Shown here: piece by piece, positions 24,425-34,782 of the stretch
Numbering within the stretch: position 1 is the stretch's first letter
Layout of the letters: each line of letters begins with the position of its first letter
From: Paracoccus ravus
GTDB lineage: Bacteria > Pseudomonadota > Alphaproteobacteria > Rhodobacterales > Rhodobacteraceae
DNA: 64,000 nucleotides
Reading direction: 5' to 3'
NCBI RefSeq assembly: GCF_004522175.1
Contig: NZ_SDEB01000004.1
Coordinates: 62,001 to 126,000 of the forward strand
Program-made: the position numbers and the translations under genes
Notes under the pieces: generated by a model
The model's input: the letters and a program-made list of their open reading frames with translations, nothing else
Database searches by the model: none
What the model was told of the DNA's origin: nothing

Positions 24425-26974
24425 TCAGGTGGAGGCGGCAAGGATCCGCGTCACCATCTCGGATGTGTTGCGCGAAAGCCCCGGCAGCGCCGCGATGCGT
24501 TCGAGCGCCGCCTTGGCCTTGGCGCGGCGGGTGGCGTCATAGCGCCAGACGGTCTCGAAGGCCGAGCACATCCGCGCCGTGGTCTGCGCATTCACCGGAT
24601 CGAGCTTCATCAGCCAATCGGCGACGAAGTCATAGCCCGAGCCGTCGGCTGCATGGAAAGCCGCATGGTTCGAGGTCACGCCCGCGATCAGCGCCCGGAA
24701 ACGGTTGGGGTTCTTCCAGTCGAAATCGGGGCGTTTGGCCAGGTCTTTGGCACGGGCGACGGCGAGATGCGACTCGCTGCGCAGGGGCTGCACGGTGAAC
24801 CACTTGTCCATGACCAGGCGGTTGTCGCGGAACTCGGCCTCGAAGCGGGCGAGAGCGTCGGCGTCACGGCCAGCGGCGATGAGTTGGCCCAAGGCCCCCT
24901 CGCGCTCGGTCATATTGCCCGCACTGTCGAACAGCGCCTCGGCGCGTTCGGCATTGTCGAGACGGCTGAGATAGGCAAGTGCCGCCAGACGCAGGCTGCG
25001 CCGGCCCGAACCCTCGGCATCGGGGACATAGGGGCCGATCGGCGTCATGGCGTCATAAAGCGCGGCAAGCGCCGGCTCATGGGCCTGGGCGATGTCCTGC
25101 ATCAGGCTGCGACGGGCGGAGTGGATCGCATCGGGGTCGGGCACCACGCCCGAGGCCGCGATGGTGGTCGCGATCTCTTCCTCGCCGGGCAGGGCAAGGC
25201 AAAGTGCCGCAAAGGCCGGATCCGCCTCGGCATCGTCTAGGACACCCCCAATGGCGCGGATGAACTCGGCGCCGCCCTCTTGGCCCTTGGCGCGGGCGAT
25301 CAGCCCGTCCAGTGCAAGGTCATGGCCCGCTTGCCAGCGCGCATAGGGGTCGGTGTCATGGGCAAGCAGAAGGGCCTGCTCATCCGCCGTCATCTCGCGG
25401 GCCACTGTCACCGGGGCGGAGAAGCCGCGCAGCAGCGAGACGACCGGACGCGCGCCCAAGCCCTCAAAGCGGAAGCTCTGCTCGGCCTCGGTCATCTCCA
25501 ACACGGTGGTCGGCAGCACCTCGTCGCCATTCGGGCCGATCAGGCCAAGGACAATGGGGATGACGCGGGCGGGCTTCTCGGCTTGGCCGGGGGTGGGCTT
25601 GGTCGCTTGGCGGAAGTTCAGGGTCAGGCTGCCACCCGACCATTCCTCGGTCAGCGCAAGGCGGGGGGTGCCCGCATCCGTATACCAGTGCTTGAATTGG
25701 GTCAGATCGCGGCCTGTCGCATCTTCAAAGACCTTGATCCAATCCTCGATCGTGCAGGCTTGCCCGTCATGGCGGTCGAAATAGAGATCCAGCGCCTTGC
25801 GGTAATCGGCATCCCCGATCAACCGCTTGAGCATCCCGATGACCTCGGCACCCTTCTCATAGACGGTGGCGGTGTAGAAATTGTTGATCTCTTGGTAGTG
25901 ATCAGGACGCGGGGGGTGGGACAAAGGCCCGGCGTCCTCGCGGAACTGGCGCGCACGCAGGGTCTGCACATCGTGGATACGCTTCACCGCAGCCGAGCGC
26001 ATATCCGAGGTGAACTGCTGGTCACGAAAGACCGTCAGACCCTCTTTCAGGCAAAGCTGGAACCAGTCGCGGCAGGTGATGCGGTTGCCCGTCCAGTTGT
26101 GGAAATATTCGTGGCCGATGACGCCCTCGATGCGTTCGTAATCGCCATCGGTCGCGGTTTCGGCGGTGGCGAGAACCAGCTTCGAGTTGAAGATGTTCAG
26201 GCCCTTATTCTCCATCGCGCCCATGTTGAAATCATCGACGGCGACGATATTGAAGACATCGAGGTCATATTCGCGCCCGTAAGCCTCTTCGTCCCATTTC
26301 ATGGAACGGATCAGGCTCTCCATCGCATAGCCCGCGCGCGGTTCGTCGCCGGGGCGGACCCAGACATTCAGATCGACGGGACGACCCGACATGGTGGTGA
26401 ACTTGTCAGAGATGGCGCGAAGGTCACCCGCCACAAGCGCAAAGAGATAGGCGGGCTTCTTCCAAGGGTCGTGCCAGACGGCTTTTCCCGGTGCTTCGCT
26501 GACAGGGTTACCGTTCGACAGAAGCACGGGCATCTCGGAATGCACCGTCACGGTAAAGGGGGCCATCACATCGGGACGGTCGGGATACCAAGTGATATGG
26601 CGGAAGCCCTCGGCCTCACATTGGGTGCAGAACATGCCGCCCGAAAGGTAAAGCCCCTCAAGGGAGGTGTTGGCCTCGGGATCGATCTCGACCTCGGCTT
26701 CGAAGGTAAAGCTCTCGGGAAGGGAATCCGCCGGGATCACCAGCGTCTCGCCGCTTTCTGGAAGCAGGGACAGATCGAGGGGCGTGCCGTCGATCGCCAG
26801 CGCGAGCGTCTTCAGCCCCGCGCCGTCAAGGACCAGATTCCCTTCCGAGATGCGGTGGAAGTCGATCTGGGAGCGCACCCGCGTGGCCCTTGGATCAAGC
26901 CGGAACTCCAGCCGGGTCTCGGTGATCTCATAGGGATAGGGGCGCCAATCTGAGAGATATTGCGTGTCGGTCAT
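24425..26974 (-). CDS. pepN: Aminopeptidase N (M1 zinc metallopeptidase)
   Basis: An 849-residue cytosolic M1 aminopeptidase of the E. coli PepN type, which removes N-terminal residues from peptides. Motifs: substrate-binding GAMENKGLNIF (about residue 258), zinc motif HEYFHNWTGNRITCRDWFQLCLKEG with HExxH plus the distal Glu (about 294-318), and catalytic Tyr in FYTATVYEKGAEVI. A C-terminal alpha-helical domain ends SRNTSEMVTRILAAS. Start ATG 26974 (MTDTQYLSDWRPYPY) fits family alignment; the 29 upstream in-frame codons lack homology. It is divergent from the alanine-repeat gene and has the acyltransferase downstream. Confidence 0.96.
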   Translation of the reverse strand: MTDTQYLSDWRPYPYEITETRLEFRLDPRATRVRSQIDFHRISEGNLVLDGAGLKTLALAIDGTPLDLSLLPESGETLVIPADSLPESFTFEAEVEIDPEANTSLEGLYLSGGMFCTQCEAEGFRHITWYPDRPDVMAPFTVTVHSEMPVLLSNGNPVSEAPGKAVWHDPWKKPAYLFALVAGDLRAISDKFTTMSGRPVDLNVWVRPGDEPRAGYAMESLIRSMKWDEEAYGREYDLDVFNIVAVDDFNMGAMENKGLNIFNSKLVLATAETATDGDYERIEGVIGHEYFHNWTGNRITCRDWFQLCLKEGLTVFRDQQFTSDMRSAAVKRIHDVQTLRARQFREDAGPLSHPPRPDHYQEINNFYTATVYEKGAEVIGMLKRLIGDADYRKALDLYFDRHDGQACTIEDWIKVFEDATGRDLTQFKHWYTDAGTPRLALTEEWSGGSLTLNFRQATKPTPGQAEKPARVIPIVLGLIGPNGDEVLPTTVLEMTEAEQSFRFEGLGARPVVSLLRGFSAPVTVAREMTADEQALLLAHDTDPYARWQAGHDLALDGLIARAKGQEGGAEFIRAIGGVLDDAEADPAFAALCLALPGEEEIATTIAASGVVPDPDAIHSARRSLMQDIAQAHEPALAALYDAMTPIGPYVPDAEGSGRRSLRLAALAYLSRLDNAERAEALFDSAGNMTEREGALGQLIAAGRDADALARFEAEFRDNRLVMDKWFTVQPLRSESHLAVARAKDLAKRPDFDWKNPNRFRALIAGVTSNHAAFHAADGSGYDFVADWLMKLDPVNAQTTARMCSAFETVWRYDATRRAKAKAALERIAALPGLSRNTSEMVTRILAAST

Positions 26975-27129
26975 GTCGGGGACCTTCAAAAAACTTGGCA
27001 AGGCACGGAACTTGTGCGGAAACCCGATTGTTAGTCCGGGCATATCAGGGTCGCAACCCACCGAGGCGATTGCCCATGCATCGCAATCCTCAGGCGTGAC
27101 CCCGGAACCTTGTGCTGAGGAGAGCCAAG

Positions 27130-27756
27130 ATGGCCAATTACGATCCCAATGATCCGAAAAGGAATGATCCCGTCGATCCCTATCCGGGTCAGGTCAACCA
27201 GACCTATGTCGAACCGGTCGAGCGTCGCGCCTCGCCCTTGCCGCTGATCATCGGCATCCTTCTCGCGCTGGCGATCGCCTATTTCGTCGTCCAGTATTTC
27301 ATGAATGGCAATGAGGTCACCACCGGGACAGAGCCTGCGGTGACCACGACGGCCCCCGCCGAGACCTCGACCGCACCTGCGACAACCGCGCCGGAAGCCG
27401 CGGCCGACGCCGCCAATAGCGCCGCCGACGCAGCCAATGACGCGGCGAATGCCGCTGGCGAGGCGGCAAGCGATGCCGCAACCGCGGCAGAGAATGCCAC
27501 CGAGGCTGCAGGCGCTGCCGTCGGCGAGGCTGCCTCGGATGCGGCAAATTCGGCCAGCGACGCCGCCAATGCTGCGGGTCAGGCTGCCTCGGAGGCCGTT
27601 GATGCCGCCGAAGAGGCCGCAAGCGACGCGGCCACCGCTGCCGGCGAGGCGATGGAGGATGCGGAACAGGCAGTAGATGATGCCGTGACCGTCGAGCCGA
27701 CCACGCCGCCTGCTTCGACCACCACCCCACCGCCGGCAACCGCGCCGTCGAACTGA
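27130..27756 (+). CDS. Single-pass membrane protein with alanine-rich 11-mer-like repeats
   Basis: A 208-residue protein of unknown function. The N-terminal 35 residues are hydrophilic, then comes one membrane segment (LPLIIGILLALAIAYFVVQYF, about 37-57) and a Thr/Pro/Glu-rich spacer. A stretch of about 100 residues (about 85-185) is almost only Ala with regularly spaced D, N, E, G and S, in the pattern AADAANxAADAAN and ASDAATAAGEA. A Thr/Pro tail (TTPPASTTTPPPA) ends it. The repeat resembles LEA-type or apolipoprotein-like amphipathic helices and would form a long helix in the periplasm. ATG 27130 is chosen over 27112 because GGAGAGCCAAG precedes it. Terminator follows. Confidence 0.8.
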   Translation: MANYDPNDPKRNDPVDPYPGQVNQTYVEPVERRASPLPLIIGILLALAIAYFVVQYFMNGNEVTTGTEPAVTTTAPAETSTAPATTAPEAAADAANSAADAANDAANAAGEAASDAATAAENATEAAGAAVGEAASDAANSASDAANAAGQAASEAVDAAEEAASDAATAAGEAMEDAEQAVDDAVTVEPTTPPASTTTPPPATAPSN

Positions 27757-27776
27757 TCGCGCAACGAGCAAACGAA

Positions 27777-27806
27777 CCGCCGCCCCTCATCCGGGCGGCG
27801 GTTTTT
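27777..27806 (+). terminator. Terminator of the alanine-repeat gene
   Basis: A 9-bp stem, CCGCCGCCC (27777-27785) with GGGCGGCGG (27793-27801), and 7-nt loop, followed by TTTTT. Confidence 0.9.
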
Positions 27807-27870
27807 CTATTTGTTCGGGAAACACCTTCAAAATTTGCTCTATAGTGGCCAAGGTTGAATGGTAGCTGCG

Positions 27871-27884
27871 TTTGGCATACCAAA
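27871..27884. promoter_or_regulatory. Candidate operator upstream of glcB
   Basis: The inverted repeat TTTGGcataCCAAA lies 39 nt before the glcB start, in an AT-richer stretch than its surroundings. The position fits a repressor or activator site for malate synthase control. No regulator gene is adjacent, so the factor is unknown. Confidence 0.4.
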
Positions 27885-27922
27885 GTGTACCGAACTTAGG
27901 GATATGGAAGGAAAGCAGGACG

Positions 27923-30061
27923 ATGGCGAGGGTCGAAAAGGCGGGATTGCGGGTCGATGAGACGCTGGCCGATTTTATCAATGATCGCGCTTTGCCGGGA
28001 AGTGGCGTCGAGCCGCGCCGCTTCTGGGAGGGGCTTTCGACCCTGATCCATGAATTCGGGCCAAGAAATCGCGCCCTGCTGGAAAAGCGGGACGAACTTC
28101 AGGCGGCGATCGACGGTTGGCATATCGCCCGAAGGGGACAGGCTGTCGATATGCAGGCCTATCGCGCGTTCCTTTCCGAGATCGGCTATCTCATTCCCGA
28201 GGGCGATGAGTTCCAGATCGAAACCCAGGCCACGGATCCGGAATTCGCCAAGGTGGCCGGGCCGCAGCTTGTCGTTCCCATCACCAATGCCCGTTACGCG
28301 CTCAATGCCGCGAATGCCCGCTGGGGCAGCCTTTACGATGCGCTTTACGGCACCGATGCGCTGGGCGACCTGCCACAGGGCAAGGGTTATGATGCCGGTC
28401 GCGGCGCGCGCGTCATTTCATGGGGGCGCGATTTTCTAGATCAGGCTGTGCCGCTGGCCAGTGGCTCTTGGGCCGATCTCGCGGGCTTTTCGGTCGCGGG
28501 CGGGGAATTTTCCCCTGCGCTGGGCGATGCGTCGCGTTTCGCGGGCTATCGCGGCGATGCGGCTGCGCCGAGCGATGTCTTCCTGGTGAACAATGGCCTG
28601 CTGATCCATATCGTGATCGACCCCTCGACCCCGGTTGGCGGTCAGGACAAGGCGGGGATTTCCGATATCATTCTGGAATCCGCCCTCTCTGCGATCATGG
28701 ATTGCGAGGATTCGGTCGCCTGCGTCGACGGCGAGGACAAGGCGCTCGCCTATGCCAATTGGCTGGGCCTGATGGATGGCTCGCTGACTGAAGAGGTCGA
28801 AAAGGGCGGCAAGAGCTTTACCCGCCGCCTGAACCCCGATGTCAGCTTTACCGCGCCCGACGGATCGACCGTGACCCATAAGGGCCGCGCGCTGATGCTG
28901 GTGCGCAATGTCGGCCATCTGATGACCACGCCCGCCGTTTTGGACCGCGAGGGCAATGAGGTCTTCGAGGGACTTCTGGATGCCATGATCACCGCGCTTT
29001 GCGCCAAGCGAGACCTTGATCGCGGGACCGAGGGGAACTCGGTCACCGGTTCGATCTATGTCGTGAAGCCCAAGATGCACGGCCCCGAGGAAGTGGCGTT
29101 CGCGAGCGCCATCTTCGATCATGTCGAAGACGTTCTGGGCCTGCCGCGCCATACCGTCAAGCTGGGCATCATGGATGAAGAGCGCCGCACCAGCGCGAAC
29201 CTGCGCGAATGCATCCGTGCCGCCAAACATCGCGTGGCCTTCATCAATACCGGCTTCCTCGACCGCACCGGCGACGAGATCCATAGCTCGATCGAGGCGG
29301 GAGCGATGCTGGCCAAGGGCGAGATGAAATCGCAGCCCTGGATCTCGGCCTATGAGGATCGCAATGTCGATATCGGTCTGGCCTGCGGCCTTGCCGGCAA
29401 GGCGCAGATCGGCAAGGGCATGTGGGCGATGCCCGACCGGATGGCCGATATGCTGGCGCAGAAGATCGCCCATCCGATGTCGGGCGCGAACACGGCATGG
29501 GTGCCCAGTCCCACCGCGGCGACGCTCCATGCCACGCATTACCACAAGGTCGATGTCCATGCCCGCCAGGCCGAGATTGCGGCGCTGAACCGTCCTGCGC
29601 GCCTTGACGATCTGTTGACCATCCCGCTGGCGGGCGGGCGCAATTACAGCGATGCCGAGGTAGGCCGCGAGCTTGAAAACAACTGCCAAGGCATTCTGGG
29701 CTATGTCGTGCGCTGGATCGACCAGGGCGTCGGCTGCTCGAAGGTTCCCGATATCAACGATATCGGCCTGATGGAGGACCGCGCCACGCTGCGGATTTCG
29801 GCGCAGTCCCTGGCGAACTGGCTGCATCATGGCGTGGTCGGCGAGGGGCAGGTGATGAACGCCATGCGCAAGATGGCGCTGGTGGTGGATCGCCAGAACG
29901 CTGCCGATCCGCTCTATCGTCCGATGGCACCCGGCTATGACGGGGTGGCGTTCCAGGCGGCCTGCGATCTCGTCTTTCTGGGCCGCGTCCAGCCCTCGGG
30001 CTATACCGAGCCGGTGCTGCATGCCCGTCGCCTCCAAGCCAAGGCCGAGCAGGCGGCTTGA
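27923..30061 (+). CDS. glcB: Malate synthase G
   Basis: A 712-residue malate synthase of the G isoform, joining glyoxylate and acetyl-CoA to malate in the glyoxylate bypass or glycolate use. Seen: the isoform G N-terminus ([28 protein letters not shown]), [21 protein letters not shown], the active-site region [19 protein letters not shown] with acidic magnesium ligands, [41 protein letters not shown], and C-terminal [48 protein letters not shown] region with the catalytic Asp. ATG 27923 is placed after GGAAAGCAGGAC. No isocitrate lyase or glycolate oxidase gene is adjacent. It ends in a strong terminator. Confidence 0.97.
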   Translation: MARVEKAGLRVDETLADFINDRALPGSGVEPRRFWEGLSTLIHEFGPRNRALLEKRDELQAAIDGWHIARRGQAVDMQAYRAFLSEIGYLIPEGDEFQIETQATDPEFAKVAGPQLVVPITNARYALNAANARWGSLYDALYGTDALGDLPQGKGYDAGRGARVISWGRDFLDQAVPLASGSWADLAGFSVAGGEFSPALGDASRFAGYRGDAAAPSDVFLVNNGLLIHIVIDPSTPVGGQDKAGISDIILESALSAIMDCEDSVACVDGEDKALAYANWLGLMDGSLTEEVEKGGKSFTRRLNPDVSFTAPDGSTVTHKGRALMLVRNVGHLMTTPAVLDREGNEVFEGLLDAMITALCAKRDLDRGTEGNSVTGSIYVVKPKMHGPEEVAFASAIFDHVEDVLGLPRHTVKLGIMDEERRTSANLRECIRAAKHRVAFINTGFLDRTGDEIHSSIEAGAMLAKGEMKSQPWISAYEDRNVDIGLACGLAGKAQIGKGMWAMPDRMADMLAQKIAHPMSGANTAWVPSPTAATLHATHYHKVDVHARQAEIAALNRPARLDDLLTIPLAGGRNYSDAEVGRELENNCQGILGYVVRWIDQGVGCSKVPDINDIGLMEDRATLRISAQSLANWLHHGVVGEGQVMNAMRKMALVVDRQNAADPLYRPMAPGYDGVAFQAACDLVFLGRVQPSGYTEPVLHARRLQAKAEQAA

Positions 30062-30083
30062 CGTATTCCCGCCAGTCTCGACC

Positions 30084-30114
30084 GGCCCCGAAGCTTTGCT
30101 TTCGGGGCCTTTTT
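30084..30114 (+). terminator. Terminator of glcB
   Basis: GGCCCCGAA (30084-30092) pairs with TTCGGGGCC (30101-30109) around a small GC-closed loop, then TTTTT. It begins 22 nt after the glcB stop. Confidence 0.9.
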
Positions 30115-30259
30115 CATGGCAGGCGCGGACGATTGGCAGCAATGCATCAAGTAACGTGGCGTCGGATTTCCGGATGACTCCGGCCGTCACGCCCTTGTGA
30201 AAGATAATTTCGCGATGCTATCAACTCGCCTGTAGCACGCTAACAGGGGAGGTGCTCTC

Positions 30260-31834
30260 GTGAAGATCGGCGCTTTGAAGGAGAGTTACGAGGGAGAGGC
30301 GCGGGTCGCGGTCACACCGTCTTCGGCTGCCCACCTGAAGAAACTCGGCCATGAGGTCTATGTCGAGACGGGCGCTGGCACCCGCGCTGGCTTTACCGAT
30401 GCCGCCTATGAGGCGGCGGGGATAACGGTCGAGCCGACCGCCTCGGCGCTCATCAACGACGTGGACGTGGTGGTCAAGGTCCGGCCGCCAAGCGCGGAAG
30501 AGATCCGCGAGATGCGCCATGGCCAGACCCTGATCGCGCATTTCTATCCCTCGCAGAATTCCGATCTTCTGGAGGTCGCGCGCGAGCAGGGCATCACCGC
30601 CATCGCCATGGACATGGTGCCCCGGATCAGCCGCGCGCAGAAGATGGACGCGCTGTCCTCGATGGCGAATATCGCGGGCTACCGCGCGGTGATCGAGGCC
30701 GCGAACAATTTCGGCCGCTTCTTCACCGGCCAGGTGACGGCGGCGGGCAAGGTGCCCCCGGCCAAGGTGCTGGTCGTCGGCGCGGGCGTCGCGGGGCTGG
30801 CCGCGATCGGCGCGGCGACGAGCCTTGGCGCGCAGGTCTATGCCTTTGACGTGCGGCCCGAAGTCGCCGAGCAGATCGAATCGATGGGCGCGGAATTCGT
30901 CTATCTCGATTTCAAGGAACAGGCGCAGGACGGTGCTGCGACCGGCGGCTATGCGGCGCCCTCGAGCCCCGAATTCCGCGAAAAGCAGCTTGAGAAGTTC
31001 CGCGAGCTTGCGCCGCAGATGGACATCGTCATCACCACGGCGCTGATCCCCGGCCGCGATGCCCCGAAACTTTGGACCGCCGATATGGTCGAGGCGATGA
31101 AGCCCGGATCGGTGATCGTGGACCTCGCCGCCGAGCGCGGCGGCAATTGCGACCTGACCGTGCCCGATGAGCGGTTCGTCACCGAGAACGGCGTCGTCAT
31201 CATCGGCTACACCGATTTCCCTTCGCGCATGGCGACGCAATCCTCCGAGCTTTATGGCAACAATATCCGCCACATGCTGGCCGACCTGACACCCGGCAAG
31301 GATGGCAAGCTTGTCCAGAACATGGAGGATGACGTCATCCGTGGCGCGACTGTCACCCATGACGGCGACGTGACTTGGCCGCCGCCGCCGCCCAAGATCG
31401 CGGCCATCGCGGCGCAGAAGCCGCGCGAGAAGGCCCGCGAACTCACCCCCGAGGAAAAGCGCGCGAGCGAACTCGCCGCCTTCAAGGCGCAGACCAAATC
31501 GCAGGTCACGCTGCTGGCCGTTGGGGCGGCGGTGATGCTGCTCGTCGGCAGCTTCGCGCCCGCGAGCTTCCTGTCGCATTTCATCGTCTTCGTGCTGGCC
31601 TGTTTCGTGGGCTTCCAGGTGATCTGGAATGTCAGCCATTCGCTGCACACGCCCTTGATGGCGATCACCAATGCGATCTCGTCGATCATCATCGTCGGCG
31701 CGCTCTTGCAGATCGGCTCTGGCTCGTGGCTGATCGTGATCCTGGGCGCGCTGTCGGTCTTGATGGCGGGGATCAACATCTTCGGCGGCTTCCTGGTCAC
31801 GCGCCGGATGCTCGCCATGTTCCAGAAGTCGTAA
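30260..31834 (+). CDS. pntA: NAD(P) transhydrogenase subunit alpha
   Basis: A 524-residue full-length alpha subunit of the proton-pumping transhydrogenase, which makes NADPH from NADH using the proton gradient. N-terminal NAD-binding domain I (residues 1-380: [66 protein letters not shown] with the GxGxxG nucleotide loop), then a membrane part with about four helices (from about residue 420: [19 protein letters not shown] onward). The fused form equals E. coli PntA; many alphaproteobacteria split it into PntAA and PntAB, so the fusion is worth noting. GTG start after AGGGGAGG. The pntB gene follows at once. Confidence 0.96.
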   Translation: MKIGALKESYEGEARVAVTPSSAAHLKKLGHEVYVETGAGTRAGFTDAAYEAAGITVEPTASALINDVDVVVKVRPPSAEEIREMRHGQTLIAHFYPSQNSDLLEVAREQGITAIAMDMVPRISRAQKMDALSSMANIAGYRAVIEAANNFGRFFTGQVTAAGKVPPAKVLVVGAGVAGLAAIGAATSLGAQVYAFDVRPEVAEQIESMGAEFVYLDFKEQAQDGAATGGYAAPSSPEFREKQLEKFRELAPQMDIVITTALIPGRDAPKLWTADMVEAMKPGSVIVDLAAERGGNCDLTVPDERFVTENGVVIIGYTDFPSRMATQSSELYGNNIRHMLADLTPGKDGKLVQNMEDDVIRGATVTHDGDVTWPPPPPKIAAIAAQKPREKARELTPEEKRASELAAFKAQTKSQVTLLAVGAAVMLLVGSFAPASFLSHFIVFVLACFVGFQVIWNVSHSLHTPLMAITNAISSIIIVGALLQIGSGSWLIVILGALSVLMAGINIFGGFLVTRRMLAMFQKS

Positions 31835-31844
31835 GGAGAGGGTG

Positions 31845-33284
31845 ATGGAGTTCGGAATTTCCACCGCCGCCTATGTGGTCGCGGCCGTCTTGTTCATCCT
31901 TTCGCTGGGCGGGCTTTCGGGACAGGAAAGCGCCAAGCGCGCGGTCTGGTACGGCATTGCCGCCATGGCCCTGGCTGTGGTCGCGACCTTGTTCGGTCCC
32001 GGCTCGGGCAATTGGTTCCTGTCTCTGGTCATGCTCGCCATTGGTGGCGGCATCGGCTGGGTGGTCGCCAAGCGCGTCCAGATGACCGAGATGCCGCAGC
32101 TTGTCGCCGCGATGCACAGCCTTGTCGGCCTTGCCGCCGTGCTGATCGGCTTCAACGCGCAATTTGAACTGGGCCGCGTCCTGCGCGCCAAGGCCGCAGA
32201 TGCGAGCGCCGAGTTCCACGGCTTCGCCGCCGTGCTGGCGCATAAAACCCCCGCCGAGATCGCCATGCTCAAGGTCGAGGTCGCACTTGGCATCTTCATC
32301 GGTGCGGTGACCTTCACCGGCTCGATCGTGGCCTTCGGCAAGCTCGCGGGCAAGATCGACGGCAAGCCGAAGAAACTGCCGGGCGGACATATGCTGAACG
32401 CAGGCGCGGCGGCGCTGTCGGCTCTGGCGCTGGTGCTTTACTGCACGGTCGGCGCGCCGGTCCTGTGGCTGCTGATCATCACCGCCTGCGCGCTGTTCAT
32501 CGGCTATCACCTGATCATGGGCATCGGCGGCGCGGACATGCCGGTCGTGGTCTCGATGCTGAACAGCTATTCGGGCTGGGCGGCGGCGGCCATCGGCTTC
32601 ACCTTGGGCAACGACCTTCTGATCGTGGTCGGTGCGCTGGTGGGCTCGTCCGGTGCGATCCTGAGCTATATCATGTGCAAGGCGATGAACCGGCATTTCG
32701 TCAGTGTCATCCTTGGCGGCTTCGGTGGAGAAACCGGCCCCGCGATGGAGATCACCGGCGAGCAGATCGCGATCGATGCCGAAAGCGTGGCCGCCGCGCT
32801 GAACGATGCCGATGAGGTCATCATCGTTCCGGGCTATGGCATGGCCGTGGCGCAGGCCCAGCAATCGGTCAGCGAATTGACCCGCAAGCTGCGCGCACGG
32901 GGCAAGAATGTCCGCTTTGCGATCCATCCCGTGGCGGGCCGCCTGCCGGGGCATATGAACGTGCTCTTGGCCGAGGCCAAGGTGCCCTATGACATCGTTC
33001 TGGAAATGGACGAGATCAACGAGGACTTTCCGAATGCCGATGTCGCCATCGTCATCGGCTCGAACGACATCGTGAACCCGGCGGCGCAAGAGGACCCGAA
33101 CAGCCCGATCGCCGGGATGCCGGTCCTTGAGGTCTGGAAGGCGAAGCAGGTCTTTGTCAGCAAGCGCGGGCAGGGCACCGGCTATTCCGGCATCGAGAAC
33201 CCGCTTTTCTACAAGGAAAACACGCGCATGTTCTATGGCGATGCCAAGAAGTCGATCGACGCGCTTCTGCCGATGATCGAGTGA
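31845..33284 (+). CDS. pntB: NAD(P) transhydrogenase subunit beta
   Basis: A 479-residue beta subunit that holds most of the proton channel and the NADP(H)-binding domain III. About nine membrane helices run from residue 5 to about 260 ([16 protein letters not shown] and so on, including [13 protein letters not shown] and [19 protein letters not shown]). Domain III carries [15 protein letters not shown] (GxGxxA/V loop), [45 protein letters not shown] and [19 protein letters not shown] 31845 with AAGGAGAG is preferred to the GTG 3 nt earlier. It is 10 nt after pntA. Confidence 0.97.
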   Translation: MEFGISTAAYVVAAVLFILSLGGLSGQESAKRAVWYGIAAMALAVVATLFGPGSGNWFLSLVMLAIGGGIGWVVAKRVQMTEMPQLVAAMHSLVGLAAVLIGFNAQFELGRVLRAKAADASAEFHGFAAVLAHKTPAEIAMLKVEVALGIFIGAVTFTGSIVAFGKLAGKIDGKPKKLPGGHMLNAGAAALSALALVLYCTVGAPVLWLLIITACALFIGYHLIMGIGGADMPVVVSMLNSYSGWAAAAIGFTLGNDLLIVVGALVGSSGAILSYIMCKAMNRHFVSVILGGFGGETGPAMEITGEQIAIDAESVAAALNDADEVIIVPGYGMAVAQAQQSVSELTRKLRARGKNVRFAIHPVAGRLPGHMNVLLAEAKVPYDIVLEMDEINEDFPNADVAIVIGSNDIVNPAAQEDPNSPIAGMPVLEVWKAKQVFVSKRGQGTGYSGIENPLFYKENTRMFYGDAKKSIDALLPMIE

Positions 33285-33356
33285 TCTCGCGCCGGCGGGC
33301 CTGTCCTGCCCGCGCCTGTCACCCGCAGAAGGGATAATTGGTCAGGAGTGGTGAAG

Positions 33357-33770
33357 ATGGCGCTCGCACACACGGCCAGTGAAATGATCAAAGGCATGTC
33401 GCCCCGGCTTCGGTCGGGGCGCTTTGTTTTCGCCACCACCACCGACCCCGATCAAGCCGCCCGGCTGATCTCCGAGGCGCTTTGCATCTATCGCGAGGCC
33501 GAGGGCCTTTCGCTGATCCTGCCGCTTGCCCTTGCCTCGCGCGAGGGGCTGGCATGCGATCTACCAATGATCTGCATCACGCTGGAGGTTTTTTCGGCGC
33601 TGCAGGGAGTGGGGCTGACGGCGGCTGTTTCGGCGGCGCTCGCCGGGCAGGGCATTCCCTGCAACATGGTTGCGGCCTATCACCATGATCATGTCTTCGT
33701 ACCCGAAAGCCACAGCGGTGAGGCGATGCGCGCCCTTATCGAATTGCAGGCCGGGCAGGGCGGCGACTAG
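33357..33770 (+). CDS. ACT-domain protein (COG3602/DUF2241-like)
   Basis: A 137-residue protein of tandem ACT-like fold from an uncharacterised family. The N-terminal MIKGMSPRLRSGRFVFATTTDPDQAARL and the segments EAEGLSLILPLALA, FEVFSALQGVGLTAAVSAALAGQGIPCNMVAAYHHDHVFVP match the pattern of that family as I recall it. ACT domains usually bind amino acids, but the ligand here is unknown. Three in-frame starts exist (GTG 33348, GTG 33351, ATG 33357). AGGAG at 33344-33348 favours the ATG. It follows pntB by 72 nt that include a small GC hairpin without a T-run. Confidence 0.82.
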   Translation: MALAHTASEMIKGMSPRLRSGRFVFATTTDPDQAARLISEALCIYREAEGLSLILPLALASREGLACDLPMICITLEVFSALQGVGLTAAVSAALAGQGIPCNMVAAYHHDHVFVPESHSGEAMRALIELQAGQGGD

Positions 33771-33779
33771 GCCCGCATC

Positions 33780-34070
33780 TCAGAGGGCATTGAGCATGGA
33801 TTTCACGACTTCGACCGGCAAGGCGGGATGTAGCGCCAGCTTGCGGGTCTGCTTGCCTCGGCGCGGGATCAGCAGCGCGCAGCGCGTCGCCACGGCTTGC
33901 GAGCGGTCATGCGACCCGGTGACGATCGCTCCCGCGCTCCAGCGCGATTTCGGGCCGAACTTCAGGACCGATTCGATTGCGCCGGGGACGTAACCCTGAG
34001 TCTCGGATGAATCGATCACCTCATCGAGGCTAAGCGGAGACAGGAACATAGTGCCAGTTCGGATTGCCAT
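33780..34070 (-). CDS. Conserved-looking hypothetical protein
   Basis: A 96-residue frame whose codon third positions are strongly G/C biased like the neighbouring genes, which argues that it is real. The product is basic at its C-terminus (LIPRRGKQTRKLALHP), has no signal peptide or membrane helix, and matches no family I recognise. It is convergent with the ACT gene (9-nt gap) and 66 nt downstream of the L,D-transpeptidase on the same strand. An upstream or internal start cannot be excluded. Confidence 0.6.
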   Translation of the reverse strand: MAIRTGTMFLSPLSLDEVIDSSETQGYVPGAIESVLKFGPKSRWSAGAIVTGSHDRSQAVATRCALLIPRRGKQTRKLALHPALPVEVVKSMLNAL

Positions 34071-34136
34071 GATTGTTGCGGCAAACTGCTATCGCGAACA
34101 CCGCGCAATGCCCATCTGGCCTTTTGAACAGGTGGC

Positions 34137-34649
34137 TCAGGGGGCGATCAGGATCGGCGTTCCGTTCCGCACCATTGCATAGATATCCTCGACCTCCTCG
34201 TCGCGCACCGCGATACAGCCGGCCGTCCAGTCGCGGCGGGATTGCGACAGCGCGCGCCCCTCGGGCCCCTGGCCGTGGATGAAGATGTCGCCGCCCGGCC
34301 GCTGCCCCGAGGCAAAGGCATTCGCGGTATCCATCACATTGGGATAGGAGACCCCGATGGAGAGATGATAGCGGCTATTGGGATTGCGCCGGTCGATATA
34401 GTAGATCCCTTCGGGCGTCTTGCCGTCGCCTTCGAACTGCTTATGTCCGATCGGCTCGTTGCCCAGCCCGATATCATAGACCTTGATCGCCCGGTTCCCG
34501 CTAAGCAGATACATCTTGCGGTCGGATTTCTCGACCACGACCTGCGTCACGGGCGGGCCGGAATATTTCTTGAACTTGCTCGGAGCGCAGGCGGATACAC
34601 CGGCGATCACTCCAAGCAGGACCAATCTGCAGATCCAGTTTCTCATCAC
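34137..34649 (-). CDS. L,D-transpeptidase (YkuD) family lipoprotein
   Basis: A 170-residue predicted lipoprotein with signal MMRNWICRLVLLGVIAGVSAC (lipobox VSAC) followed by a YkuD catalytic domain. Active-site motif: HGQGPEGRALSQSRRDWTAGCIAVRDEEVEDIY, with His in IHG and the nucleophile Cys in TAGCIAV (about residue 150). The N-terminal half contains VVVEKSDRKMYLLSGNRAIKVYDIGLG, the usual first strands. Such enzymes form 3-3 or Lpp-type cross-links in peptidoglycan. The second ATG (34646) is equally possible as start. It is divergent from the DUF3422 gene. Confidence 0.9.
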   Translation of the reverse strand: MMRNWICRLVLLGVIAGVSACAPSKFKKYSGPPVTQVVVEKSDRKMYLLSGNRAIKVYDIGLGNEPIGHKQFEGDGKTPEGIYYIDRRNPNSRYHLSIGVSYPNVMDTANAFASGQRPGGDIFIHGQGPEGRALSQSRRDWTAGCIAVRDEEVEDIYAMVRNGTPILIAP

Positions 34650-34782
34650 TGTCCCCTAGGTTTCGTTTTGTCCGATTTTGCCTGCCTTGGGCCTGTGGGG
34701 CAATGCGCGGCCAATCACGAAATCCTGAGCAGCCGGAACCTGCCCCCTTGCGATGCGCGGGCGCAACGCGGATCATGCCGCC

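Noticed and set aside
25280..26953. A 557-codon plus-strand frame opposite pepN; similar long frames oppose glcB and pntA.
   Set aside because: They are antisense to well-identified genes and show no recognisable protein features.
33290..33315. A GCGGGC/GCCCGC hairpin between pntB and the ACT-domain gene.
   Set aside because: It is a 6-bp stem without a T-run; a terminator call is not justified.
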